A stretch of DNA of 64,000 nt from Bacteroidales bacterium (GTDB taxonomy: Bacteria > Bacteroidota > Bacteroidia > Bacteroidales > 4484-276). Shown one piece after another: positions 44,633 through 53,734 of the stretch (position 1 is the stretch's first letter; each line of letters opens with the position of its first letter). The notes below the pieces were generated by a model that saw only the letters and a program-made list of their open reading frames with translations, was not told the DNA's origin and did not search any database. The position numbers were made by a program, and so were the translations under genes. The stretch spans positions 1 to 64,000 of the forward strand of contig JACZJL010000114.1 in the NCBI GenBank assembly GCA_014860585.1, in the 5' to 3' direction.

Positions 44633-46429
44633 ATGAAAAAATTGTTATTCGTTGTAGCACTAATGCTGTTTCTAAAATTGCCAGTATGGTCACAAACCAT
44701 TTACTGGGTTGAAGAATTTGATGCAAACCAGGGCTGGTCTTTGGATGAAAACTGGAGTTTTTCCGGAGGTAAAATACGCTTTTACTGGACTCCTACAATC
44801 ACAAACTTTGATCTTTCTGCGGTTTCGCCAGCCATTCAACTTCATGAAAACACCGCTGATCTTATCGTAAATCAGCACCTCGACGCATTCAGCGCAAGCA
44901 ATCCACCTGAAGCTGCAGAAATTTATATCATTGCGGGTGAAACGGAGTTGCTGCTTTGGGATTACACATTGAACCTTGGCGACTGGGGGCTTAGCACAGG
45001 CAGTGATATTGCTTTTGATATCAGCGAATTTGCCGGACAAACCGTACAATTTAAATTCAGGACGTATGGCCCCACGACTTATCAATGGAACTGGTGGGAT
45101 GTGTTTAGCCTCAAGCTTACTGCTTTGTTTCAAAACGACCTGACAGCATCCGGGATTACCGGTCCATCAATCATTAATCCTGACGAAACCGGAACCTGGA
45201 GTGTTCAGGTAAAGAATCTCGGATCCCAACCGCAATCGGGTTTTACGATCACATTATTCAGTATTAAAAACAATGATCTGATAGGTACAATTGATGTTAA
45301 TGAAAGTATTCAACCCCAACAGTCACTTTCTGTTGATTTCAGCTGGACACCGGAAATAGCCCATAATACTGCTTTATACGCCTCTGTTGAACTTATCGGG
45401 GATGAATTTGAAGAAAATAATATTTCTAAAAGTTATTTTTTAAGGATTAAACCGGACATAGAGTTCTCAGTATTGGTCTGGGATAATGACAATGGGATTC
45501 AAACCATTAACGACCCTGAAATAGGTGATGAAATAGAACCCTCCTTATCCCTCACCCGCGCGCTTGACAACACCGGAATTACTTACCAGTTGGTGAGTTC
45601 GCTCCCACCCTTCCTGAACAACTACGATATCATTTTTGCCACTATGGGTTGTTACTGTCTGAGCTGAGGTGTGACTCCTCCCGGTTCTGTAAGTGTAGCA
45701 GACCAGGCAAAACTCATAAGTTATCTTCAAAATGGCGGTAGTTTATACCTCGAGAGCGTAAACATTGCGAAAGATTACGCAAGCAGCAGCCTTAATGGTT
45801 ATCTGGGTTTGACGTTTATGCATGACGGAAACGACAACGAAGTCAATGTGCTTTACGGAAACAATCAACCATTAACCGAACAACTGGAAATGAATTACCA
45901 TGGGGGCACAAATGCTCATTACAATGTTGACCGGATGAATACCTTCTCGGGTGAAATGCTCTTCACCTGCGATGGTGACTTCGGTAGAATGGTAATAAAT
46001 GAAGGGGAGAATTTCAAGGTTGTTTCCTCATCGGTCATCATGGGTGCAATGGCTAACGGCTATGGACTTAATCTCAAACCTTACCTGATAGGTGAAATGG
46101 TGAATTATTTCCTGGGCTATGATCCAACAACGGGATTTAACGACCTTTCTTTAGCAAACCATACAATCAGCAATTTCCCCAACCCCTTTTCCTCAACCAC
46201 AACCATTCATTTTTCTGTTGATGAACCCGGAAATGTCACTGTTGAACTATTTGATGCTTGGAGTCGTAAGATTAAAACGCTGAAACAAGCTTTTTTGATT
46301 CCGGGCGATTACACCGTTGTTTGGAACGCCACTGATGAATCGGGGAATCTGGTCAACAGTGGGATTTATTATTCCAAAATGGCCATTGGAAATACCGTCA
46401 AAACAAATAAGATGATTTTAGTCAGATAG
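44633..46429 (+). pseudogene. T9SS-type secreted protein gene interrupted by an in-frame TGA
   Basis: One frame of about 598 codons is cut by TGA at 45665-45667; both halves stay in the same frame. The N-terminal half (344 residues) has a signal peptide (LLFVVALMLFLKLPVWSQ), a jelly-roll-like region and an Ig-like CARDB-type repeat. The other half has a DUF-like YLQNGGSLYLES segment and a T9SS C-terminal domain (ISNFPNPFSSTTTIHFSVDE). The stop separates the signal peptide from the sorting domain, so no exportable full-length protein results unless the TGA is read through. A point mutation, sequencing error or programmed readthrough could explain it; no clear selenocysteine hairpin follows. 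The function of the intact family is unknown. Confidence 0.72.
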
Positions 46430-46463
46430 ACTGCAATACCTATTACTCAAACTAAAAATTAAA

Positions 46464-48182
46464 ATGATGAAAAAAAATTTGTTGGTTCTTTTATTAGCCG
46501 GCGCTTTATTTGCCCTGATCCCGGCACATGTTTCGGGACAAACATTAAACACTCCAAAAGGTAACAAAACCCAAATGCATCAGGAAACGCCTGACGATCC
46601 TTACCTTCCGAACGCTCACTTAAACAAGAAAACCGGGCCGGCCTATAAAGTGCGCAACAGTGGATTCTTTTCTACCCAGGTAAACGTGGACGAATTTGGT
46701 CAGAATATTTACGATGATGCGGCAAACGAACCGTCCATTGGCATCGATCCTACTGATCCTCAGCGAATGGTGATCGGCTGGCGGCAGTTTGATAACATCA
46801 ACAGCAATTTCCGGCAGGCGGGCCATGCCTACACCACTGATGGCGGTGAAACCTGGACTTTTCCGGGGGTGATCAATCCCGGTATTTTTCGTTCTGATCC
46901 AGTGCTTGACACCGATGCGGAAGGAACTTTTTATTACAACAGCCTGTCGGTTGACAACCAAAACAACTACTGGTGCGATGTTTTTAAAAACGGAGAAGGA
47001 GGATTTGAGTGGGATGAAGGCACCTATGCCCAGGGAGGCGACAAGCAATGGATGGTGATCGACAAGAGTGGCGGAATGGGAGACGGGCACATTTACTCTT
47101 TCTGGACTTCAAACTGGAGCATATGTTACCCACAAGCGTTTACCCGATCCATTGATGAAGGCGCCAGTTATGAAGACTGCGTTGAGGTACCCGGCGATCC
47201 TTACTGGGGAACAATGGCCGTTGGTCCTGACGGTGAGTTGTATGTTGTCGGCGCCGGGCAATTCGGAAGCCTGACTGTCACCAAATCCACAATGGCGCAA
47301 AACCCGGCATTTCCGGTTTCCTGGAATTTTACGACCCAGGCCTATGTGGATGGTGAGCTGAATGGGTGGACCAACGTAAATCCAGCCGGATTGATGGGAC
47401 AGGCCAACATCTGTGTTGACCAGTCGGACGGTCCCGGAAGGGGTTATGTGTATGTGCTTGCCTCAGTTGACCGGCTTTCGACCAACGACCCCGGAGATGT
47501 AATGTTTGCAAGGAGTACCAATGGCGGCTCCACCTGGGACCCACCCGTGAGGATCAACAATGATTTGGGAAACAATAAAGTTCAATGGTTTGGAACCATG
47601 TCGGTAGCGCCAAATGGTCGTATTGACGTTGTTTGGCTTGACACCAGAAACGGCGGATCCGGATCGGTCATGTCGGCACTCTATTATTCTTTTTCACTTG
47701 ACCAGGGCGAGACCTGGTCGGACAACGAACAATTGTCCGAGCCTTTCGATCCACATGTAGGATGGCCAAACCAGGAAAAAATGGGTGATTATTTTGACAT
47801 GAAATCAGATGAAGAGAGTGCTCACCTGGCTTGGTGTGGAACCTTCAACGGCGAGCAGGACGTTTACTACGCACGCATCACGCCGGTCATCACTTCAGTT
47901 CACCAAAAACCCCAGTCGGTCAATACGCCGGCCATTTCGTGCCTGCCCAATCCATTTACCGGCAGTGCAACAATCAGTTATTACATTCCGGAAACCGGCC
48001 ATGTGGATGTTTCGATCTTTGATATGTACGGAAAAAAAATTAACACACTGGTTAACGGCCATCAACAAGGAGGAACCCACACCGTTTCGCTCACCGGCGA
48101 CCAACTGACCGGAGGAATTTACATCTGTAGAATTACAGCCGGGGGAATAACCAAGACTTGCACTGTTGTTCACATAAAATAG
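46464..48182 (+). CDS. Secreted BNR-repeat (sialidase-like) protein with T9SS sorting domain
   Basis: 572 residues. Signal peptide NLLVLLLAGALFALIPAHVSGQ. Asp-box-type repeats are visible: TTDGGETWTFPG (near 130), RSTNGGSTWDPP (near 355) and SLDQGETWSDN (near 415), giving a sialidase-like beta-propeller. The catalytic Arg triad of true sialidases cannot be confirmed, so the enzyme activity is open. The C-terminal domain (CLPNPFTGSATISYYIPE, then DQLTGGIYICRITAGG) is a T9SS sorting domain. It follows the interrupted gene by 34 bp. Confidence 0.84.
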   Translation: MMKKNLLVLLLAGALFALIPAHVSGQTLNTPKGNKTQMHQETPDDPYLPNAHLNKKTGPAYKVRNSGFFSTQVNVDEFGQNIYDDAANEPSIGIDPTDPQRMVIGWRQFDNINSNFRQAGHAYTTDGGETWTFPGVINPGIFRSDPVLDTDAEGTFYYNSLSVDNQNNYWCDVFKNGEGGFEWDEGTYAQGGDKQWMVIDKSGGMGDGHIYSFWTSNWSICYPQAFTRSIDEGASYEDCVEVPGDPYWGTMAVGPDGELYVVGAGQFGSLTVTKSTMAQNPAFPVSWNFTTQAYVDGELNGWTNVNPAGLMGQANICVDQSDGPGRGYVYVLASVDRLSTNDPGDVMFARSTNGGSTWDPPVRINNDLGNNKVQWFGTMSVAPNGRIDVVWLDTRNGGSGSVMSALYYSFSLDQGETWSDNEQLSEPFDPHVGWPNQEKMGDYFDMKSDEESAHLAWCGTFNGEQDVYYARITPVITSVHQKPQSVNTPAISCLPNPFTGSATISYYIPETGHVDVSIFDMYGKKINTLVNGHQQGGTHTVSLTGDQLTGGIYICRITAGGITKTCTVVHIK

Positions 48183-48216
48183 TTATAGGCTCTGCAAATA
48201 AATCACATCGATTGAT

Positions 48217-48639
48217 ATGAGCAAATTTGATAACAAAGCGGTTATTCGCCGATACATCGAAGAGATAGAAAATACCGGAGATGTATCTAACATCCGGGAA
48301 TTCATCTCAGAGGACTATGTGGAAGTTTTTGAGGGGGAGCGCTATAAGATCGGATTAAAAGGAGCAATAGATCACATTCTCGGTGTAAGACGGGTCTATC
48401 CCGATTTGAAACTGACGATCGAAAACCAGGTTTCCGAAGGTGAATGGGTTGTAACAAGCTACTCGGTTACTGGCACATTTAAAGAAGAATGGTTTGGTAT
48501 GAAACCAACAGGAAAGTCAATTACCTTTACAGGAGTAAATGTTGATCGTATCAAGAATGGTAAAATTATTGAACACGGAGGTGCTGCCAACCTGTTGGAG
48601 CCATTAATGAAAGCAGGAGTAATAATTAAAAAAGAATGA
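48217..48639 (+). CDS. SnoaL-like polyketide cyclase/ester cyclase family protein
   Basis: 140 residues, NTF2-like fold. The N-terminal KAVIRRYIEEIENTGDVSNI, central DHILGVRRVYPDLKLTIENQ, GKSITFTGVNVDRIKNGKI and KIIEHGGAANLLEPL all match SnoaL-like ester cyclases. Many such proteins are small enzymes or binding proteins of unknown substrate. It is separated from the BNR gene by 34 bp and may be cotranscribed, but is not secreted. Confidence 0.83.
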   Translation: MSKFDNKAVIRRYIEEIENTGDVSNIREFISEDYVEVFEGERYKIGLKGAIDHILGVRRVYPDLKLTIENQVSEGEWVVTSYSVTGTFKEEWFGMKPTGKSITFTGVNVDRIKNGKIIEHGGAANLLEPLMKAGVIIKKE

Positions 48640-48799
48640 GCACAGCCCAACATACCCAATGCCGGCCCATGGGTCATCAGTTAAAAGAATTATAAAATTG
48701 AGAATGTGGAAAATCAATAAGTATCAGAGTAAAAAGCTGGATTGGGCAGCTTGTTATCATGATGTTCAATGATTGAGTTTAAGTAAGCAATTTCAAAAC

Positions 48800-49297
48800 A
48801 TGACCAAAATGAAAGTCAAATGGTTCCTTTTGTTCATTATTACATCACTACCAATTTTCTTTTGCAATAGCTGTGAAAAGAACGAATCAGTGAGCCTGGA
48901 GGAACTCATAAAAAGCACTACCTGGACGCAGAAAACCGGATTCCTGAACGGGGAAGACATTGGCCAAATTAAAAGATTTCACCAAATGACCTTTTTTGAA
49001 AACGGATTTTGCCATATTGTCTGGGATCCCTGGCAGGGAGGATATCCTCCGCCTTCTGAATTGGACACCCTTGACACAAAGTATTATATTGAAAATAACC
49101 AACTCATTTTCCCTGAATCATTTGGTGAAATTATTATCGAATTAAATGGCACTATAGATACGCTTAAAACTTACGTAATGAGCTATGAAATAATTTCATT
49201 TGAAGAAAAACTGATTCACATGGATGGGCGGTTTGAACCAGATGATAGCAGTTCAATGTATTTGGGACCCCGGGAGATGTATTTGGAACCCTATTAG
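48800..49297 (+). CDS. Hypothetical lipoprotein
   Basis: About 165 residues. After a hydrophobic stretch (KWFLLFIITSLPIFFCNSCEKN) there is a lipobox with Cys, so membrane attachment is likely. The mature part (TTWTQKTGFLNGEDIGQI, then MTFFENGFCHIVW) looks beta-rich, like small lipocalin-type Bacteroidota lipoproteins, but I do not recognise the family. The ATG at 48800 or 48809 is the plausible start. It ends 25 bp before hsdR and may be the last gene before the defence-like island. Confidence 0.68.
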   Translation: MTKMKVKWFLLFIITSLPIFFCNSCEKNESVSLEELIKSTTWTQKTGFLNGEDIGQIKRFHQMTFFENGFCHIVWDPWQGGYPPPSELDTLDTKYYIENNQLIFPESFGEIIIELNGTIDTLKTYVMSYEIISFEEKLIHMDGRFEPDDSSSMYLGPREMYLEPY

Positions 49298-49322
49298 TGA
49301 AAATAGAATTACAGCTTTTAAA

Positions 49323-51851
49323 ATGAAAAATGAAGCTCATGCAAGGATTAAAATCAACCAATTGCTGACAAAAGCGGGATGGAGATTCTTTGACAATGAG
49401 GACGGCAAAGCCAATATTTTACTCGAAAACCATGTGAAAATCACGCAACATGAAATTGACGCCTGGGGCAATGATTATGAAAAAACAAAATCCGGCTCTT
49501 TAGATTTCCTTCTCCTTGACAGCGACAACAATCCCGTTTGTGTGCTTGAAGCAAAAAAGGAGAGCCTTCATCCTCTGGTTGCCAAAGAACAAGCCCGAAA
49601 GTACGCTAAAACGGCTGGTGCGAGATATGCGATTTTGTCAAATGGCATTGTTCATTATTTCTGGGACGTAACCAAGGGCAACCCAAAACCTATTTACAAA
49701 TTTCCTTCACCCGAAGAAATTGGAGCAATCAAAAACTGGAATCCTGACAGAAATTCCTTAGTCAGCGAAATAGTAACGGGTGACTACATCGTCAAGATAC
49801 AAATGCCTGACTATGCAGAAAGGCCAGATTGGAAAGGCAGTGTAGATGCCAGCAAAGATTTTATCTGGTCAAATGGACTTAGATTTTTAAGACATTATCA
49901 GTTAAAAGCAATTCAGGCATTACAAGATGCTGTAGCAGAAGGAAAAGACAGATTTCTTTTTGAAATGGCAACAGGAACCGGAAAAACCCTGACTTCTGCG
50001 GCTGTAATCAGATTGTTTTTGAGAACCCAAAACGCAAGGCGGGTTTTGTTTCTGGTTGATCGCCTGGAACTGGAAGACCAGGCCTGGAAAGCTTTTACCG
50101 AATACCTGAAACCCGATTACAGCACATTCATTTTCAAAGAACACAAAAGCGACTGGCGAAAAGCGGACATCCTGGTAACAACCATTCAATCGCTGATGCA
50201 CAACGACAAGTACCGGTATGATTTTTCGCCAACCGATTTTGACCTGTTAATATCTGATGAAGCCCACCGCTCGATTTCAGGAAATGCCCGTGCAGTGTTT
50301 GAGTATTTCCACGGCTACAAATTAGGTTTAACTGCTACCCCCAAAGACTATCTGAAAGGTGTTGATCCTGAAAAGGTAAAAGAGAACGACCCGAGGGAAA
50401 TCGAACGCCGGATGTTGCGCGATACCTACACAACTTTCGGCTGTGAAGGCGGCGATCCAACTTACCGCTATTCATTGCTGGATGGAGTGAAGGATGGTTA
50501 CCTGATCAATCCAAAGGTATTGGATGCCCGCACAGAAATTACCACCCAATTGCTTTCTGACAAAGGTTATGCAGTTGTTGTTCCAACCGAAGAAGGCGAA
50601 GAAACAGAAACCTTTATTTCACGTGATTTTGAAAAGAAATTCTTCTCCGAAAAGACCAACAGCATTTTCTGCCAGACATTTTTGGAAAATGCCTTGCGCG
50701 ATCCGATAACAAAAGAAATCGGCAAAACCATCATTTTCGCTGTAAGCCAGAACCATGCGCGCAAACTGACCGAAATGCTGAATGAATTTGCCGGGCAGCT
50801 TTTTCCCGGGAAATACCATTCCGATTTTGCCATGCAGGTAACGTCTCAGGTAGCTGAAGCCCAACAAATGACCATCAACTTTACCAACAACAATCTGAGC
50901 GGAAAAACTACCTGGCTCGAAGGCTACAAGTCATGTAAAACAAGGGTTTGCGTTACCGTTGGGATGATGACAACCGGCTATGACTGCCCCGACCTGATGA
51001 ACATCTGCATGATGCGACCCATTTTCAGTCCCGCCGATTTTGTGCAGATCAAAGGAAGGGGAACCCGCAAAAACACCTTTGAATTCAAGTTCAAAAACGA
51101 GCTGAACGACGAAGAAATCATCAGGCACGACAAGAAGGTGTTCTACCTGTTCGACTTTTTTGCCAACTGCGAATATTTCGAGGAGAAGTTCGACTATGAT
51201 GAGAAACTGAAATTGCCGCTCCCGAAAAAAGGTACAGGCGTTGGTAGCGACGGCGGGGTTGACATTGATAAATACACCAGCTTTCGTCCCGACCCGCTAT
51301 TAACCGTTAACGAAAAGGAAATTGGCTATGAAGGGATGCGGGTTGATCGCGAGCTGTTCAAAAAGTTTGAAGACCGCATTGTGATGGACGACATCATTAA
51401 AATGAATGTAGAGCTCGGCAACTGGGAACACGTTGTAAGTCACATACAACAGGAAATTTTCGACAAGCCCGAAGAATACTTTAACCTCGAAAAAATCAGG
51501 AAAGCCGCCAAAATTGACCGCAAAGTTTCTATCCGTGAAATCGTGGAGAAAATATTTGGCATCATTCCCAAATTCAAGTCAAAAGACGAATTGCTGGAGG
51601 AAGAGTTTGACAAGTTCATCTCTATCTATCCGCCGGAGGAAGATGTCAACCTCCGGGCGTTGAAGTACTTTTTCAAGGCGTACATAGTTGACCAGGACAT
51701 CAGAAAGATTATTGAGACCAAAGATTTCCATGCTTTACAAACCCACCCAACGCTCACCATTTCACAATTCAGGGCGGTAGCGGCAAAATACAGGGAAGTG
51801 ATTCCTGTTTACATCAAAGATTACATTAACCTTGATAAATTTGCCGCCTGA
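49323..51851 (+). CDS. hsdR: Type I restriction endonuclease R subunit (EcoEI-like)
   Basis: 842 residues from ATG 49323 (MKNEAHARIK); the frame to 49224 overlaps the lipoprotein gene. The N-terminal nuclease has the PD-(D/E)xK pattern LDFLLLDSDNNPVCVLEAKK (about 60-79). The SF2 motor has Walker A FEMATGTGKT (about 213-222), DEAH in LLISDEAHRS, LGLTATP and the arginine-finger motif QIKGRGTRKN. The C-terminal part (about 640-840) resembles the EcoEI R C-terminal domain. It should translocate and cut unmodified DNA with the M and S parts encoded two genes downstream. It overlaps the following gene by one base (TGATG). Confidence 0.93.
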   Translation: MKNEAHARIKINQLLTKAGWRFFDNEDGKANILLENHVKITQHEIDAWGNDYEKTKSGSLDFLLLDSDNNPVCVLEAKKESLHPLVAKEQARKYAKTAGARYAILSNGIVHYFWDVTKGNPKPIYKFPSPEEIGAIKNWNPDRNSLVSEIVTGDYIVKIQMPDYAERPDWKGSVDASKDFIWSNGLRFLRHYQLKAIQALQDAVAEGKDRFLFEMATGTGKTLTSAAVIRLFLRTQNARRVLFLVDRLELEDQAWKAFTEYLKPDYSTFIFKEHKSDWRKADILVTTIQSLMHNDKYRYDFSPTDFDLLISDEAHRSISGNARAVFEYFHGYKLGLTATPKDYLKGVDPEKVKENDPREIERRMLRDTYTTFGCEGGDPTYRYSLLDGVKDGYLINPKVLDARTEITTQLLSDKGYAVVVPTEEGEETETFISRDFEKKFFSEKTNSIFCQTFLENALRDPITKEIGKTIIFAVSQNHARKLTEMLNEFAGQLFPGKYHSDFAMQVTSQVAEAQQMTINFTNNNLSGKTTWLEGYKSCKTRVCVTVGMMTTGYDCPDLMNICMMRPIFSPADFVQIKGRGTRKNTFEFKFKNELNDEEIIRHDKKVFYLFDFFANCEYFEEKFDYDEKLKLPLPKKGTGVGSDGGVDIDKYTSFRPDPLLTVNEKEIGYEGMRVDRELFKKFEDRIVMDDIIKMNVELGNWEHVVSHIQQEIFDKPEEYFNLEKIRKAAKIDRKVSIREIVEKIFGIIPKFKSKDELLEEEFDKFISIYPPEEDVNLRALKYFFKAYIVDQDIRKIIETKDFHALQTHPTLTISQFRAVAAKYREVIPVYIKDYINLDKFAA

Positions 51852-53734
51852 TGAGTGAAAGGAAATACAAGGTTTTTATCAGCAGTGTTCAAAATGAGTT
51901 TGAATCGGAGCGGGCTGCACTGGAGCAATTCTTTTCATCGGATGTTTTACTGCAATTATTTTTCGAAACCTTTCTTTTTGAGCGGATTTCTGCCACAAGT
52001 CAGCCGCCGGAAAGCGTCTTCCTGGGGGAGGTGCAGAAAGCCGATCTCTATATTGGCCTGTTGGGAAAAAAGTACGGATTTGAAGACAAGGATGGGGTTT
52101 CTCCCACCGAAAAAGAGTATGAAGCAGCTAAGAAAAAAGAAATTCCACGCTGGATTTACATTTTAAAAACACCGGAAAAAAGGGATGAAAAGGAAGAGCG
52201 GTTCATTGAGAAAGTGAGCAGCGAAGTTTCGTGGAAGTTCTTCTCCGACATCGAAAGCCTCCGAAAGGAGGTGTATCACACCTGTATTGAGTTTTTGAAA
52301 CAGAAGGGAAAAATCGAAAACAGTGATTTCGACAGCTCGCTTCATCCTTATGCCACACTTGACGACATTAGCGACAACCTTTTGCAGGAATTCATTGTTT
52401 TGGCGCGCGAAAAACGAAACTTTCCCGAAAAACCCAACACCCCCAAAGCTGATGTTTTAAAACGGCTGAACCTGACCCGCAACGGAAAAGTGGTAAACAG
52501 TGCATTGCTGCTCTTTTCAGCTAATCCGCAGCAGTTTTTTCCGTCGGCAACCGTAAAATGTGCACACTTTCACGGAACACTTGTTCAAAAACCAATACCC
52601 GATTACAAGGAATTCGGAGGCACCGTCTGGGATATGGCCGATAGTGCTGTGGACTTCATTCTCTCCAAAATCAATGTCTCAACCGGAACGCGCGACCATT
52701 CCAACCTGGTCGAAACGCAGTATGAAATTCCCAGGGTGGCCTTAGCAGAAGCAGTAATCAATGCCATTGCTCACCGTGACTATTACAGCAAGGGCAGTGT
52801 ACAGATTTCGGTATTCACCGACCGCATTGAAATTGAAAACCCGGGACGCCTGCCCGACGAAATAACCATTGAAGACCTTAAAAAGGTACATTCATCCTAT
52901 CCGCACAATTCTCTTCTGGCAAATTGCCTTTTTCACACCGGCGCCATCGAGCGTTTCGGCACCGGCACCAACGAGATGGTTGATAAGATTACTGAGAGGG
53001 GACTGGCAGAACCTGTATTTGTATCGAGAAATACCTTTAAGGTTGTTCTTTGGCGAAAACTTTTTGCTTATGGGCTAAAGAATAAAGTTAGGGAACAAGA
53101 TAGGGAACAAGATAGGGAACAAGATGGGATACAAGATAGGGAACAAGTAGCAGAACAAATTTTACAGTTGATCCGGCAGATTCAGGGCGAAATGTCAGCC
53201 TCCGAATTGATGGATTTACTGAGCCTGAAAGGCAGAAGGAATTTTACGGAATACTATTTGCAACCATCTATAATGCAGGGTTATATAGAAATGAGCGATC
53301 CTGATAAACCTACAATAAAAACACAAACCTACCACCTGACAACCGACGGTTTGAAGCTTAAAGAAGCCATGAAAGCAGCGCCACCCACGCAGGAAACATC
53401 GCAAGCTACCGAACAAGTAACCGACCAGGTAGCCGAACAAGTAGCCGAACAAGTAACCGAACAAGTAGCCGAACAAGTGACCCGTTTAATAATGCAGTTG
53501 GATGATGAAATGAGTATTAAAGAAATATTGAATGTGTTGGGATTAAAACATCGGCCTACCTTAATTTATGGTTATCTAAACCCTTCATTGAATTCAGGTT
53601 TGGCAGAAATGACCCAACCTCATTCACCCAAAAGCCCGACGCAAAAATACCGCCTCACACCAAAAGGAAAACTTTTGCAACAACAACTCAGAAAAAAGCA
53701 ACATGTTAGACACCCAGACCAAAAGAAGAATTGA
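51851..53734 (+). CDS. DUF4062-HATPase_c_4-winged-helix fusion protein between hsdR and hsdMS
   Basis: 627 residues. An N-terminal DUF4062 domain (YKVFISSVQNEFESERAALE, then ADLYIGLLGKKYGFEDKDG) covers about 5-120. Next is a remnant of an AlbA_2/Schlafen-type module (SALLLFSANPQQFFPSATVK), then an HATPase_c_4 domain of RecG-like type (ALAEAVINAIAHRDYYSKG about 296-314; FTDRIEIENPGRLP; ERFGTGTNEM about 366-375). Two linkers made of four-residue repeats (REQD-type, 413-436; EQVA/EQVT-type, 520-543) are followed by winged-helix segments (SASELMDLLSLKGRRNFTEY and MSIKEILNVLGL). DUF4062 is thought to be a TIR-like fold; that is inference. It overlaps hsdR by 1 bp and hsdMS by 32 bp, so it is translated with them and probably regulates or assists the restriction system. 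Confidence 0.82.
   Translation: MSERKYKVFISSVQNEFESERAALEQFFSSDVLLQLFFETFLFERISATSQPPESVFLGEVQKADLYIGLLGKKYGFEDKDGVSPTEKEYEAAKKKEIPRWIYILKTPEKRDEKEERFIEKVSSEVSWKFFSDIESLRKEVYHTCIEFLKQKGKIENSDFDSSLHPYATLDDISDNLLQEFIVLAREKRNFPEKPNTPKADVLKRLNLTRNGKVVNSALLLFSANPQQFFPSATVKCAHFHGTLVQKPIPDYKEFGGTVWDMADSAVDFILSKINVSTGTRDHSNLVETQYEIPRVALAEAVINAIAHRDYYSKGSVQISVFTDRIEIENPGRLPDEITIEDLKKVHSSYPHNSLLANCLFHTGAIERFGTGTNEMVDKITERGLAEPVFVSRNTFKVVLWRKLFAYGLKNKVREQDREQDREQDGIQDREQVAEQILQLIRQIQGEMSASELMDLLSLKGRRNFTEYYLQPSIMQGYIEMSDPDKPTIKTQTYHLTTDGLKLKEAMKAAPPTQETSQATEQVTDQVAEQVAEQVTEQVAEQVTRLIMQLDDEMSIKEILNVLGLKHRPTLIYGYLNPSLNSGLAEMTQPHSPKSPTQKYRLTPKGKLLQQQLRKKQHVRHPDQKKN
53087..53158 (+). repeat. In-frame 12-bp tandem repeat array 1
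   Basis: Six 12-bp units of the form gatagggaacaa (with variants in units 1, 4 and 6) encode REQD-type repeats. Because 12 is a multiple of three, slippage would change protein length without shifting frame. Confidence 0.9.
53408..53479 (+). repeat. In-frame 12-bp tandem repeat array 2
   Basis: Six 12-bp units of the form gccgaacaagta encode TEQV/AEQV repeats. It lies 250 bp after array 1 in the same gene and again keeps the frame. Confidence 0.9.

Noticed and set aside
45665-45667. Selenocysteine at the in-frame TGA
   Set aside because: Only a 4-bp GAGG/CCTC stem is visible downstream, far weaker than known bacterial SECIS hairpins, and no selenoprotein family is recognised.
50610-50640. 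A third parS-like sequence (TTTCACGTGA) inside hsdR
   Set aside because: It has about five mismatches to parS in 16 bp and is in coding sequence, so it is likely chance.
53087-53479. CRISPR-like regular repeats
   Set aside because: The 12-bp units are contiguous with no unique spacers and keep the reading frame; they are protein-coding linkers.
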